The notes under the pieces were generated by a model. That model was given only the letters and a program-made list of their open reading frames with translations, was not told the DNA's origin and did not search any database. The position numbers and the translations under genes were made by a program. This document shows positions 16,466 to 25,751 of a stretch of 64,000 bases of DNA, in pieces. This DNA is from Candidatus Zixiibacteriota bacterium (GTDB lineage: Bacteria; Zixibacteria; MSB-5A5; UBA10806; 4484-95), in contig JAAEQD010000246.1 of NCBI GenBank assembly GCA_024231855.1, forward strand, positions 1 through 64,000, written 5' to 3'. Position 1 is the stretch's first letter; every line of letters begins with the position of its first letter.

Positions 16466-16741
16466 AATTTTCTTATCTCCTATCTTTGATGTTACCGGCT
16501 ATCTTGTCCTTTTTTCACTATTAGCGCTCTTAATTAATGAATCAATTTTTTCTTTATAGTCCCACTTAGTCAATTTGTAATTCATGGCACTTATTCTTTT
16601 TTGTTAAATGGCTTAAATTATAACTGCAAAAAACATGAAAATAAATTAAATAAAAACTCAGTAGATGTCAATGGAAGTTTCGGAACGTTACTTATATTCA
16701 AAAACCGATTAAAACTTTTTCATATATCGAAAATAGCGCGC

Positions 16742-17155
16742 CTAAACCTTCAGAGCCTCCGCGGCCTTGTCCACATCCTCCTGCTTAACCCAGATCACGA
16801 AGCCATACCGGCCGCCGCCATCGATTACCCCATTAGCCGCGGTCACATTGATGCCCGCGTTCGCGAGTCTGAGAAGATGGTCGTGCAACGCGCCCACTCT
16901 GTCTCGACCTTGAATCATCAAAGCCCTCATCGGACCGACCAGGTTAATCCCTGCATCTTCCGCCGCTTCAATCAATAATTCGCTGTTTTCAACGATAAAA
17001 CTAATCTGTGAACGGCCGCTACCTATCGGAAAGGCTGTAAAAGAAATTAAATTGATGCTTTTTTCAGAGAGGTGTTCCAATAACCTGCGGCCTCGGCCGG
17101 GTTCATCGGTTACGACCGAGTAATAATATTCAATTGTTTTTATGTTTTCAGACAT
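16742..17155 (-). CDS. Tandem ACT-domain protein
   Basis: The 137-residue protein is made of two ACT-like beta-alpha-beta-beta-alpha-beta units. The first (about 7-65) begins EYYYSVVTDEPGRGRRLLEHL. The second (about 70-137) holds RALMIQGRDRVGALHDHLLRLANAGINVTAA, with the glycine-rich turn between strand and helix that binds amino acids. No catalytic domain is attached, so this is a stand-alone ligand sensor, like the small ACT proteins found in many bacteria and archaea. AGGAGGG lies five bases before the ATG. It stands alone between gene-free stretches of 276 and 71 bp. The amino acid sensed cannot be told. Confidence 0.85.
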   Translation of the reverse strand: MSENIKTIEYYYSVVTDEPGRGRRLLEHLSEKSINLISFTAFPIGSGRSQISFIVENSELLIEAAEDAGINLVGPMRALMIQGRDRVGALHDHLLRLANAGINVTAANGVIDGGGRYGFVIWVKQEDVDKAAEALKV

Positions 17156-17226
17156 CGGTCCCTCCTGATTAAATTTTCAGGTTGCCTGAATGAATACGTC
17201 TCAGGCGCAAAATCTTATCAGCGAAG

Positions 17227-17868
17227 TTATTCTATAAAAGTTACCTCCGGCAGACCGGTAGAGGCAAAGATGTCTATATCGACTACCTGTGTCTCGCTTA
17301 ATTTCAAGAATAAAAACTTCGGCCGCTTTATCTCATAATCGGCCAATGTCACCTCGAATTGAGCCACGATATGCAGAATATCACCGGGTATTTTGGGTTC
17401 AGTAGTTTTGCTTTCGGCCATGAAAGTTACGGTTGCTTCCATAGTGATGGATTGGGTTACACCGTGGATAGTAAAATCGCCATCAAGTGTCAAGTGTTTG
17501 GATTGGCCGTCGGTCAAATCACCTCCATTCTGGCTGGTGACTTTATGCAAGACGAAAACCGCTTCGGGGAATTTATCTGTTTCGAGGTGGTTTTCCCGCA
17601 TATGTTTGTCGCGCATATCGATGCCGGTTTTTAGACTGGCTAGAGCTACGGCAAATTTAGCTTGGGCACCGATAGTAACATCGGTTGGATCAACGGCCAC
17701 GAAACCTCTTATTTCAGATGTCTTCCCCTCGATCGTTTCCAGTGTTGCTTCGGAAGTAAAAGTTACGGCTTCCTTATCCTGCTTGCCGTTTACGTTAAAA
17801 TTCATGGTTTCGGCGGAGGCTATGGAAAACGATATAGCTAACGCTAAAGCGATAATTACATTTCGCAT
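17227..17868 (-). CDS. Secreted YceI-family lipid-binding protein
   Basis: The 213-residue product has a signal peptide (NVIIALALAISFSIASA, cut about residue 19). The YceI beta-barrel follows, with signature stretches KFAVALASLKTGIDMRDKHMRENHLETDKFPEAVF and LDGDFTIHGVTQSI. YceI barrels bind isoprenoid or amide lipids in the periplasm and several members affect quinone or stress physiology. The ATG follows GGAG. It is divergent from the cytochrome-porin gene at 18102, so the 230 bp between them should hold both promoters. No further function can be assigned. Confidence 0.9.
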   Translation of the reverse strand: MRNVIIALALAISFSIASAETMNFNVNGKQDKEAVTFTSEATLETIEGKTSEIRGFVAVDPTDVTIGAQAKFAVALASLKTGIDMRDKHMRENHLETDKFPEAVFVLHKVTSQNGGDLTDGQSKHLTLDGDFTIHGVTQSITMEATVTFMAESKTTEPKIPGDILHIVAQFEVTLADYEIKRPKFLFLKLSETQVVDIDIFASTGLPEVTFIE

Positions 17869-18101
17869 GATTATACTCCAAACTTCTCGTATTAGATTTA
17901 TTTATTTCAATTCCCGCTAATTGAAACCTCAAGTGCGCAATTTTAGTTCCGTTATGCAACTAGTTAGTTTTAACTGGGAAATGAAGTATTAATGATTTAG
18001 TTGATTGATGAGGCAACAACATAATACGCTGATAACATTGCTGGGGATATGACGTTAATCATCATATATTGCTTGTAAAGCTAAAACATGTTGGGAGTAT
18101 C

Positions 18102-19187
18102 ATGAAAACATTTCGGTATATTTTACCGGCCCTAATTCTTACTATAATTAGCCTGATTTCGGTGGCTTATGGTGTACCGAAATTTACCGCGCAATATGAG
18201 CAAAAGTGCAATCTTTGCCATATCAGCCCTACAGGCGGCGGGATGAGGAATGCCTATGGCTCGCAGTTTTTCGCCTTAACCGAAATGGCGGTTCATAAAA
18301 CCGCGTTTGAGGACGTTTCAGGATTCCAGACTCAGGTCTCGGATATGATCTCGCTGGGCGCCGATATGAGGACATTGCTTTACTATGACGAAAACTCCGA
18401 ACGATCGTCGTTATTTCAGATGGAAGGTAATTTTTATGTGAATGCCCAACTCAATGAACAATTCTCGCTGGCTCTGGGTAAGGGTCTCTATGACGGTTTC
18501 GAAATCTATGGCATGGGCTATATCCTTCCTATGCAAGGCTATTTTCGGATTGGCAGATTTCAGCCCGCTTACGGTTGGCGTTTCGATGATCACACATCAT
18601 TTGTGCGAGAGAAGATGCTATGGCCTGCCGGATCGACCGATACCGGTCTTGAGCTGGGTTTTTATCCGCATAGTCTGTCGGTCAATATTGGCCTATTCAA
18701 CGGTACGGCGAACTCCCTGGATAATAACAAAGGCAAGGCGGCTGTTGGCAGGATTGAATGGCGACACAATATCAAGGGGATCGGATTCGGCGTTGGCGGC
18801 TCTTATATGCTCAACAGCTATTCAGAAGGCAATACCAGGATGTTCGGACCGTTCGGCTATCTCAAGTTATTCAAAGGCAGGCTTATTTATATAGGCGAAA
18901 TCGACTGGCTTGAGGATGATTCACATATCTCGCCGCCGGTCAATGAGGCGACATCCCATAAATTGAGCTATATGCTAAAACAGGGTATTTGGCTCAATTC
19001 GACCTACGATTTTTACGATCCCGATATCGATGCTAAAACCGGTCGGATCACCCGGTATGGTTTTGGATTCAATTATATTCCCTACGGTTTTTTAGAGATT
19101 CAACCTAACCTCTGGCTGTATCAGGATGATTTCGCCGGCGAGGATAGTTATTTATATTTTAATACGCAATTTCATTTCTTCTTCTAA
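18102..19187 (+). CDS. Outer-membrane beta-barrel protein with N-terminal haem-binding CxxCH
   Basis: I chose the ATG at 18102, which has GGGAG upstream and begins a clean signal peptide (FRYILPALILTIISLISVAYG). The mature protein of about 335 residues starts with a single c-type haem motif, C36-NL-C39-H40, followed by ISPTGGGMRNAYGSQF. It then continues as alternating amphipathic strands ending in an aromatic residue (YLYFNTQFHFFF), a classical outer-membrane barrel end. Similar proteins occur in metal-reducing and anaerobic bacteria as porin-cytochrome relatives. The next gene, nine bases downstream, carries another haem-like site, so the two probably work together in electron transfer at the cell surface. 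Electron transfer is inferred; barrel and haem motif are seen. Confidence 0.8.
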   Translation: MKTFRYILPALILTIISLISVAYGVPKFTAQYEQKCNLCHISPTGGGMRNAYGSQFFALTEMAVHKTAFEDVSGFQTQVSDMISLGADMRTLLYYDENSERSSLFQMEGNFYVNAQLNEQFSLALGKGLYDGFEIYGMGYILPMQGYFRIGRFQPAYGWRFDDHTSFVREKMLWPAGSTDTGLELGFYPHSLSVNIGLFNGTANSLDNNKGKAAVGRIEWRHNIKGIGFGVGGSYMLNSYSEGNTRMFGPFGYLKLFKGRLIYIGEIDWLEDDSHISPPVNEATSHKLSYMLKQGIWLNSTYDFYDPDIDAKTGRITRYGFGFNYIPYGFLEIQPNLWLYQDDFAGEDSYLYFNTQFHFFF

Positions 19188-19196
19188 GGAGGTTAT

Positions 19197-19850
19197 GTGA
19201 GAATGATGAATTCCAAATTGAACATCTTAATAACCGCGTTATTGTCTATTATGATGTTTTTGGCATGTTCGGATAAAGGCGAAGAACCCGAGAACCGGGC
19301 GCCCAGTATCACATCATCCGCCGCGGTAATCGCGCTTATCGATGATCTTTTTAGCTATTCGGCCACCGCTTCAGATGCCGATGGCACGGCACCGGCTATT
19401 CATTTCGAAAATATCCCGAGCTGGCTTGATACCAACGGCAATACGATATCCGGCACGCCCACGGATGATACTCCCGATACTGCGTTTACCGTAGTCGCCG
19501 CCGATGATTTCCTGGCCGATACGCTCAGGGTGACTATTGACGTTACCGATGTTTTACCGTCGGTTTCATATTCTGATGATATTCAGCCGGTTTTCAACAA
19601 CAGTTGCGACGGCTCAAACTGTCATATCGGAGGAAGTGCTTCCGGATTAAGATTAAATACCTGGACGGATTTAATGGCGGGTGGCAATTCCGGCGATGTG
19701 GTTCTTCCCGGTGACGCCTCTATGAGTATATTAGTCAGAAGGCTGGAGGGCGATATACAGCCGCAAATGCCGCTAGACGATTCACCTCTTCCGATAAGCA
19801 CACGTCAGGACGTTCGTGATTGGATAGACGAGGGCGCGCTGAATAACTGA
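19197..19850 (+). CDS. Lipoprotein with cadherin-like/Ig domain and haem-binding module
   Basis: The 217-residue protein has a lipobox (IMMFLACSD; lipidated Cys near residue 24), a putative Ig/cadherin-like domain (about 35-120, PSITSSAAVIALIDDLFSYS), then a C-terminal module resembling the planctomycete cytochrome C type (PF07635). In it CDGSNCH is a C-x4-CH site rather than CxxCH, and the end reads PQMPLDDSPLPISTRQDVRDWIDEGA. The last part gives the distal Met-Pro. AAGGAGG lies four bases before the GTG at 19197 and ten before an ATG at 19203, so either start is possible. It is co-transcribed with the cytochrome-porin gene. Whether the C-x4-CH site binds haem covalently is uncertain. Confidence 0.75.
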   Translation: MRMMNSKLNILITALLSIMMFLACSDKGEEPENRAPSITSSAAVIALIDDLFSYSATASDADGTAPAIHFENIPSWLDTNGNTISGTPTDDTPDTAFTVVAADDFLADTLRVTIDVTDVLPSVSYSDDIQPVFNNSCDGSNCHIGGSASGLRLNTWTDLMAGGNSGDVVLPGDASMSILVRRLEGDIQPQMPLDDSPLPISTRQDVRDWIDEGALNN

Positions 19851-19907
19851 TAAAAGAATGCTCGGTCGTATCGAAACTCCTAAGGAAGGGGCATCATTAT
19901 AAATACG

Positions 19908-20606
19908 TTAAAAAAATTTTACAACGGCATCCACTATTGAGCCGCTGACATTAAATATTATATGTATAATAATCGCGGGGATCAGGCTGCCGGTTTTTTC
20001 AAGCTGATTGCCTGCCAATACGCCTAGTAAAAAGGCAACTAACAAAAAGAATATCAACGTAACCGACGGCATAGTGGTCGCGAATGCCATCAGGTGCATT
20101 AACGAGAAAAAAGCCGCCCCGATTATCACCGGCAGGCTCACTCGCGTTTTCAATATAGTTAAACCATGTTGAGCCAGGGGTGAAAGCATCCCTTGAATCA
20201 AACCCCGAGTATAAATTTCCTCGCAGACACTGGCATATAGCCAAATAAAAATAATAATTTGCGGGAATGAATATCCCTCAGGTAAAAAAGAATCGGTTTT
20301 GGGCAAATATGCAAGGATTATATTCGCGGCCACTCCAAATACTAATGGTAGCATTACTATCTTCGTGAAACTGAAATCCGACGGCAATTTATACCCGTAT
20401 TGGCCGAGATTACCTTTGCCAAGCATCAAGAGAATCAAGGTGGATAGCACTAACATGGCCGTGTGAGGGATAAAACCCATCAGCCAGGAATTTTTTTCCA
20501 GCAAAAGACTGGCTTCCGACAACGACATCATTATCGCCGAGGCGATAATAATTATAGCCATCGCCACAAGCAGGGTTATTAGAATCCTACCAATTATGCG
20601 TAACAT
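19908..20606 (-). CDS. CPBP-family intramembrane metalloprotease
   Basis: The 232-residue membrane protein has seven or eight hydrophobic helices and the three CPBP (Abi, PF02517) motifs: EEIYTRGLIQ (motif 1, two adjacent Glu and an Arg), FFSLMHLMAF (motif 2) and HIIFNVSGS (motif 3). I chose the ATG at 20606 because AGGAG is six bases before it; the ATG at 20612 would touch the ribosome site. CPBP enzymes cleave within membranes and occur in prenyl-protein processing and bacteriocin self-immunity. No bacteriocin gene is nearby. It is convergent with the lipoprotein gene and divergent from ggt. Confidence 0.88.
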   Translation of the reverse strand: MLRIIGRILITLLVAMAIIIIASAIMMSLSEASLLLEKNSWLMGFIPHTAMLVLSTLILLMLGKGNLGQYGYKLPSDFSFTKIVMLPLVFGVAANIILAYLPKTDSFLPEGYSFPQIIIFIWLYASVCEEIYTRGLIQGMLSPLAQHGLTILKTRVSLPVIIGAAFFSLMHLMAFATTMPSVTLIFFLLVAFLLGVLAGNQLEKTGSLIPAIIIHIIFNVSGSIVDAVVKFF

Positions 20607-20766
20607 ATTCATCTCCTAATTTTAAATAGACTTGTTAAAAGTTAATTCTAGTTGAATACAAGATCACTGTAAAGGGAAATTTTGAAGGTTTTAGGTTGAT
20701 TGTTGGCTATTAAAATCATTATCATTACGATGATTTAGACCTGATAGGATTGAACCGGGAGGAATT

Positions 20767-22467
20767 GTGCAAACAACTATCAAATTACTTATTACATTTG
20801 TATCTACTGCATTACTAACCAGCCAAGCCTTCACCGCCTCGCCCAAACCGGCGGCCGCCAATAACGGCATGGTTGTGGCGTCGGAGAAAATCGCCGCCGA
20901 AATCGGCCTCGAACAGCTAAAATCGGGCGGCAATGCCATCGATGCGGCAATCGCCACCGCCGCCGCCTTGAATGTCACCGAGGGTTACAGCTCCGGCATG
21001 GGCGGGGGATGTTTCGTTCTGGTTTATTGGGCGGAAACCGATGAAGTCTATGTTATTGATGGCCGCGAACGGGCTCCGCTAAAAGCTGATCGCGATTTAT
21101 ATGTCGATAAAAATACGGGCGAGGTAATCGGTGGTTTATCCACGACCGGAGTTACCGCTGCCGGTACCCCCGGACAACCGGCCGCCCTTGAGAAAATCCA
21201 TAAACGCTGGGGGAGTAGCCCATGGGCGGAGCTTTTTGCCCCGGCTATCGCGCTGGCCGATACCGGCTTTGATATCTCTCGAACCTACGCGCTCAGGCTT
21301 CTATATACAAGGGAGAAACTAATTCAATTTCCCTCCAGCCGCGAGGTATTTTTCCCACCGGGTGATACTCTGCCATATGGTTTCGGCGATAGGTTGATAC
21401 AGAATGACCTGGCCGGATTCCTCCAGAATTTATCGGACAAAGGCGTCGATTGGTTTTACAACAGTGATTTCGCCGATAAACTAGTGGATTTCGTGAAGCA
21501 AAACAATGGCTACCTGCAGGAAAATGATATGCAATCATATGAAGCGGTCGAACGTCAACCGATTCACGGCAACTTTCGCGGCTATGATATCTATTCCATG
21601 CCGCCGCCATCGTCTGGCGGTATTCACGTCGTGCAGATATTGGAAATGCTCGAGCCATTCAATTTGAGCTACTGGGGCGCGGGTTCCTCCGAAACGATTC
21701 ATCTACTGGCCGAAACCATGAAACGCGCTTTTGCCGACCGGTCGTTCTACTTAGGCGATCCCGACCATGTGGATGTGCCTATCGCGGGCTTGCTTGACCA
21801 GGACTATCTCGATCGGCAACGCTCCACGATGAAACCTTATCAGGCATCAACGATTCAGGGACATGGCAAATTACCAGGTAGTGAAAGCTCGCAAACAACC
21901 CATTTCTCGATAATCGATAAAGACGGTAACATGGTAGCCATGACTTCAACGATAAACACCAGCTTCGGATCGGCGGTAGTGGTGCCGGGTTGGGGGCTTC
22001 TGTTAAATAACCAGATGGATGATTTCTCGACTCAGCCGGGCGTGCCCAATTATTACGGGCTCGTCGGATCGGAAGCCAACGCTATCGATGCGGGCAAGCG
22101 GCCGCTCTCCAGCATGTCGCCTACGATCGTACTGAAGGATGGCAAGCCCACCGGTATACTCGGTTCGCCGGGTGGACCGCGGATTATCACAACGGTCCTG
22201 CAGACATTTTTGAATATCGTCGAGTTCGGTATGGATGTGCAGGAGGCTGTCGATTTCCCACGGGTGCACCATCAGTGGAAACCCGATGTTATATTTATCG
22301 AGCAGGGGATACCCGTTGATGTGCTGGCCAATCTCATGGCCAAAGGACACGAGGTGTATCAAACCGGCACCTGGTCATCGGCGCAATGTATCTGGGTCGA
22401 TCAGGACTCGGGACTGATAACGGGCGGTACCGACAGCCGTTCGGAGGGCAAAGCGGCCGGGTATTGA
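20767..22467 (+). CDS. ggt: Gamma-glutamyltransferase
   Basis: This 566-residue protein is a full-length periplasmic gamma-glutamyltransferase that hydrolyses glutathione or transfers the gamma-glutamyl group. It has a signal peptide (IKLLITFVSTALLTSQAFTA), the substrate-binding GRERAP (R101), and the self-cleavage site SSQTTHFSI, where T377 becomes the nucleophile of the small subunit. The Gly-rich SPGGPRI follows at the C terminus, together with STINTSFGSAVVVPG and LNNQMDDF. GGGAGG precedes a GTG start by four bases. The gene is alone; the next gene is convergent 12 bp away. Processing into two subunits is expected. Confidence 0.96.
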   Translation: MQTTIKLLITFVSTALLTSQAFTASPKPAAANNGMVVASEKIAAEIGLEQLKSGGNAIDAAIATAAALNVTEGYSSGMGGGCFVLVYWAETDEVYVIDGRERAPLKADRDLYVDKNTGEVIGGLSTTGVTAAGTPGQPAALEKIHKRWGSSPWAELFAPAIALADTGFDISRTYALRLLYTREKLIQFPSSREVFFPPGDTLPYGFGDRLIQNDLAGFLQNLSDKGVDWFYNSDFADKLVDFVKQNNGYLQENDMQSYEAVERQPIHGNFRGYDIYSMPPPSSGGIHVVQILEMLEPFNLSYWGAGSSETIHLLAETMKRAFADRSFYLGDPDHVDVPIAGLLDQDYLDRQRSTMKPYQASTIQGHGKLPGSESSQTTHFSIIDKDGNMVAMTSTINTSFGSAVVVPGWGLLLNNQMDDFSTQPGVPNYYGLVGSEANAIDAGKRPLSSMSPTIVLKDGKPTGILGSPGGPRIITTVLQTFLNIVEFGMDVQEAVDFPRVHHQWKPDVIFIEQGIPVDVLANLMAKGHEVYQTGTWSSAQCIWVDQDSGLITGGTDSRSEGKAAGY

Positions 22468-22479
22468 TATGCCGGGATA

Positions 22480-23640
22480 TCATTCTAATCTAACCAGTTT
22501 TTCACCATGTACGAAGTAAGGCGGATAGTAACCCTCAAATTGCCCCCAATCTTCTGAAATTACCGCCCGGGATTGAAAGTGGCCATTATCAAATTCCATT
22601 ATAGCCGACGAACCGCCTACATGATACCCCACCGCAAGCGAATCATCGACAAAATCAAGAATACTTCCATCCGCTGTGAGATTACCATGGAAGCTGGGGT
22701 TTGAAGGATCGGCTAAGCTAAAAACCGGGTAGATATACCAATCATCGGGATTTAAATTATAGTATCTTGGTATTAAAATCAGAGAATCTCCTTTTATCAT
22801 ACCTTTTGAATAATCATAATTATCATATGTATATACTAATTCAATACTATCGAGATCTGATATATCATAAATGCCCATTGAGAAACCCCAGAGTTTTAAA
22901 GTATAAAGATAATTTGAACGTATTGCGAGAAGTCCTAGAGTACTTATCTCATGTTCGCGAATTAATTCCGGTTCTGAGTCAGGTTGAAGATTATAAAGCT
23001 TTAGAGTATAGAGGCTGTCCCAAAATGCCAGAAATAGAATTGAATCTTGACGAACATAGTCGAAGCTATAATCAAATTGAAGCTGATATAATTCTTGCGG
23101 TGTACTAAAATTGGCTATTGAGTATACAAACAAAGTCTCTTCCCAGGCGACATATAGAGTATCGCCGGATATCGATGCTTTGCCAACGTTGTGTGGTAGT
23201 TGGAAACTTAAAACTTCATCAATACTATTTTCGGTATATTCATAAACATGATAATCACCTTCGAATCCTAAAGTAATAATTTGATCATCATCAAAATATT
23301 CAGGTCGACCGATTAGATCTCCAATTTCTACTAGATTTCTGGGCGTGGAATTGATTACATAGTCGCCCGCGTAAATTTCGCTAACTTTATTAGTGTAATA
23401 ATTATTTTTATATATTATTACCGTCAAACCTCTAGCCCATTCGGGTATTTCAGCTTTACCTTCCAAATCCGTAGAAACCATGAAATACATCATACATGAA
23501 TTGTATTGTACCCAAGCGCCCTCAACCGGAACTCCATCCTGATCAAATACTGTTATAGTGAAAGTTTCTTCAATGTTGGTTGAGCTATCACCACATGTTA
23601 TAATCACAAATACCGCTAATATTATTATGTATTTACCCAT
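22480..23640 (-). CDS. Lipoprotein with CarboxypepD_reg-like domain and beta-propeller
   Basis: The 386-residue product has a short lipoprotein signal (IIILAVFVIITCGDSS, lipidated Cys at 16). A small transthyretin-like domain follows (about 26-95, TITVFDQDGVPVEGAWVQYNS to GLTVIIYKNNYYT). The rest (about 105-386) looks like a six- or seven-bladed propeller with repeats such as VYEYTENSIDEVLSFQL, LFVYSIANFSTPQELYQL and MGIYDISDLDSIELVYTYD, reminiscent of LVIVD repeats. GGAGG precedes the ATG. No active site is visible. It probably sits on the cell surface or in the periplasm as a binding or structural protein. Confidence 0.7.
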   Translation of the reverse strand: MGKYIIILAVFVIITCGDSSTNIEETFTITVFDQDGVPVEGAWVQYNSCMMYFMVSTDLEGKAEIPEWARGLTVIIYKNNYYTNKVSEIYAGDYVINSTPRNLVEIGDLIGRPEYFDDDQIITLGFEGDYHVYEYTENSIDEVLSFQLPHNVGKASISGDTLYVAWEETLFVYSIANFSTPQELYQLQFDYSFDYVRQDSILFLAFWDSLYTLKLYNLQPDSEPELIREHEISTLGLLAIRSNYLYTLKLWGFSMGIYDISDLDSIELVYTYDNYDYSKGMIKGDSLILIPRYYNLNPDDWYIYPVFSLADPSNPSFHGNLTADGSILDFVDDSLAVGYHVGGSSAIMEFDNGHFQSRAVISEDWGQFEGYYPPYFVHGEKLVRLE

Positions 23641-23798
23641 GACATCCTCCCGTAATTAAATGATTTATCATAAGTTATCATGCTTTTTATACTTCCAACC
23701 ACAGTTTGCGGTTCACAGAAATGCGACAGTTGCTATGTGTTATTACAATCTAAAATTAAAATAATTCCATCAGTAATCATTTAATTTCTATATTAGTG

Positions 23799-24164
23799 TC
23801 AATTTAACAATGAATCCAATTTCTGCTTTAATGGATTTAATGCTATAAGCCCGATAACTTTATCCCTGGGCCGATGATCCCTGAAAAACACCAGCGTCGG
23901 CACGCTCTGAATTTGATACATCCTGGCGGTTTCCGGATTTTCATTGATATTTATTTTAAATATATTTACTCGTTCGACATAATTCGGCCCAATTTCTCTA
24001 AGCAAGCCGCCCATCACCTGGCAGTGGGAGCAGGATGTCGAATAGAAATTCACCACCGCCGGTGTATCTGATGCCAGCACGAGCTGCTCGAAATCGTAAT
24101 CGGTGATATCGACAGGCGCGCCGGGTTTAGGCTGACGATTGAAAAGCTTGTCTAATAATCCCAT
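23799..24164 (-). CDS. Thioredoxin-like protein with CSHC active site
   Basis: The 121-residue protein has the thioredoxin fold, including VNFYSTSCSHCQVMGGLLREI with the redox pair C-S-H-C in place of the usual C-G-P-C, and the cis-proline stretch QSVPTLVFFRD. The residue before the first Cys is Ser rather than Trp. The N-terminal extension (MGLLDKLFNRQPKPGAP) is cytosolic. A CSHC centre would be expected to have a different redox potential from canonical TrxA. It is 41 bp upstream of... the EamA gene lies on the same strand just before it (stop at 24205), so co-transcription is likely. There is no obvious ribosome site. Confidence 0.88.
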   Translation of the reverse strand: MGLLDKLFNRQPKPGAPVDITDYDFEQLVLASDTPAVVNFYSTSCSHCQVMGGLLREIGPNYVERVNIFKININENPETARMYQIQSVPTLVFFRDHRPRDKVIGLIALNPLKQKLDSLLN

Positions 24165-24204
24165 GCTGTATTATAGGTAATTCGTCGTTTTATAACAAGA
24201 GTGA

Positions 24205-25080
24205 TTAGCTTCGGTCCCTGACTATTTTCCTCTGGGCAATCCACACGCCAAAAAGCACCAGTATCCCGCCTAATGCCGTGAACAATCCGAAAGATTCGCC
24301 CAGATAGGGCACGGCCAAACCTGTTGTCGCCAAAGGTATGAGATAAAGGAATATCGCCGCCCGGGCGGCTCCGATCCGGGCAACGCCCTCCTGCCAGAAC
24401 CAGTGAGCAACCGCCGTTCCTAATATGGTCAGAAATAGCAGCGCGATAAAAGCGTCAGTCGGAAGATTCAGGAATTTGGACATATCCGCGAATAGTATCA
24501 AAGAGACGGCGGAGACAATAGTCGGGCCGATCAGTATCACGGCGGTGACAGCCAGCGGATTGCAATCCCTTGATAAATCCCGGGTGACTATCGTGTACAG
24601 CGCCCAGGTATGAGCTGATATCAGCACCAGCCAATCGCCAACCGATGACAGCCAGCCTATACCGGTTAGCTCGCCTTTGGAGATTAGCAGAAATATCCCG
24701 ACAGTCGCGACCACGATTCCTGTTATGGCGTTTCGACTTATTTTCTCCCTGAGTATGAAAAACGCAAGCACGGCCGTAATAAGCGGAATAACCGCGACCA
24801 GCCAGCCGGTGTTGGTCGCCGAGGTGTATTTTATGCCGGTAATCTGGATCAGTATATGCGCCGTGAGAATGATCGATCCCAAAATTAAACCTCGCCAACG
24901 GCCATTGAATTCGAATTTGACATTGCGCGCCCGAACAATGGCGATCATAATCGGCAATCCGACAACAAACCTGATCCCCATCAGCTCCAGGGGTGTCAGG
25001 TAGCCAAGGCACAGCTTTGTCGCCACGAAAGACCAACCCCAGATAACGACCGTCAGAAAAAGTAAGATATAGGCAATCAT
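24205..25080 (-). CDS. EamA/DMT-family transporter
   Basis: The 291-residue protein has ten hydrophobic segments arranged as two five-helix EamA repeats. The first starts LLFLTVVIWGWSFVATKLCL and the second SVGDWLVLISAHTWALYTIVTRD. The repeat ends YTSATNTGWLVAVIPLITAVLAFFILREKIS and FLYLIPLATTGLAVPYLGESFGLF are characteristic of drug/metabolite exporters of the RhaT/YdcZ type. The substrate cannot be told from sequence. It lies 40 bp upstream of the thioredoxin-like gene in the same direction. Confidence 0.9.
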   Translation of the reverse strand: MIAYILLFLTVVIWGWSFVATKLCLGYLTPLELMGIRFVVGLPIMIAIVRARNVKFEFNGRWRGLILGSIILTAHILIQITGIKYTSATNTGWLVAVIPLITAVLAFFILREKISRNAITGIVVATVGIFLLISKGELTGIGWLSSVGDWLVLISAHTWALYTIVTRDLSRDCNPLAVTAVILIGPTIVSAVSLILFADMSKFLNLPTDAFIALLFLTILGTAVAHWFWQEGVARIGAARAAIFLYLIPLATTGLAVPYLGESFGLFTALGGILVLFGVWIAQRKIVRDRS

Positions 25081-25130
25081 AGCCTGATAATATATAGAAT
25101 ACTATTTTATGGCAATATATTATATTTCGT

Positions 25131-25751
25131 TCAGGTAGTCGGCCGGGGTGCCGGCTTAACCCGGTACCAATAGCCGATCCAGATAATTATAATTCCCATA
25201 AATTCGCCGATATATAAAGCTTCTACGATGCCGGCTTTGGCCATGCCCCCGCCAATACCGGGAAGAAGAGCACCCAGGGCAATCAAAGAATTGCCGATAA
25301 CATGAACCGCCGGCGCCCGTCTTTTAGCGAACCGCCAGGCGCTGAAAATAGCCCCGCCGATTAAATATACTGAGGCGTAACCGTTTATAATCGGCGTAAA
25401 AATCCTGATCCACTGCCAACCCAGTATCGCCCCGCCCGGTTTATGAGGGATCATCGCAGCCAGGTTGACTGGCGATAGCCAGACAAGGATCGATAAGATA
25501 ACTATTATCGGTATCGTGACAGCGGTTAGAATATTAGCGGTCTTGCGCTTCAATAGAAGGTATACGGTTCCCTGAGCCAGAGGGTAGCCGCCAAGCAGAG
25601 CTCCGGCTATATACCAGGCTTTTGTCAGCTCGGGGCTGTTGCCCAGAAGGGTAATCGAGGCTTCCAGACCCGTGCCGAGACCGTAAGCTATTGCGCCTAC
25701 TGTCCACCAGAGAAGGTGGGTTCCACCGCCTTTGTATTTGTATCGCCTCAA
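25131..25751 (-). CDS. Multi-pass membrane protein with uncertain start
   Basis: The product has at least six hydrophobic segments (LLWWTVGAIAYGLGTG, AWYIAGALLGGYPLAQGTVYLLL, ILTAVTIPIIVILSILVWL, IRIFTPIINGYASVYLIGG, HVIGNSLIALGALLPGIGGG, GEFMGIIIIWIGYWY) and no family I recognise. The first conventional start is a TTG at 25751. The same frame, however, stays open upstream to 25838 and encodes a further strong membrane helix (IPIFTTIISIIFAAVLLRRY). No ATG, GTG or TTG lies in that extension, so the true N terminus probably lies there, with a rare start or a frameshift. It is 50 bp upstream of the EamA gene on the same strand. Confidence 0.7.
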   Translation of the reverse strand: MRRYKYKGGGTHLLWWTVGAIAYGLGTGLEASITLLGNSPELTKAWYIAGALLGGYPLAQGTVYLLLKRKTANILTAVTIPIIVILSILVWLSPVNLAAMIPHKPGGAILGWQWIRIFTPIINGYASVYLIGGAIFSAWRFAKRRAPAVHVIGNSLIALGALLPGIGGGMAKAGIVEALYIGEFMGIIIIWIGYWYRVKPAPRPTT

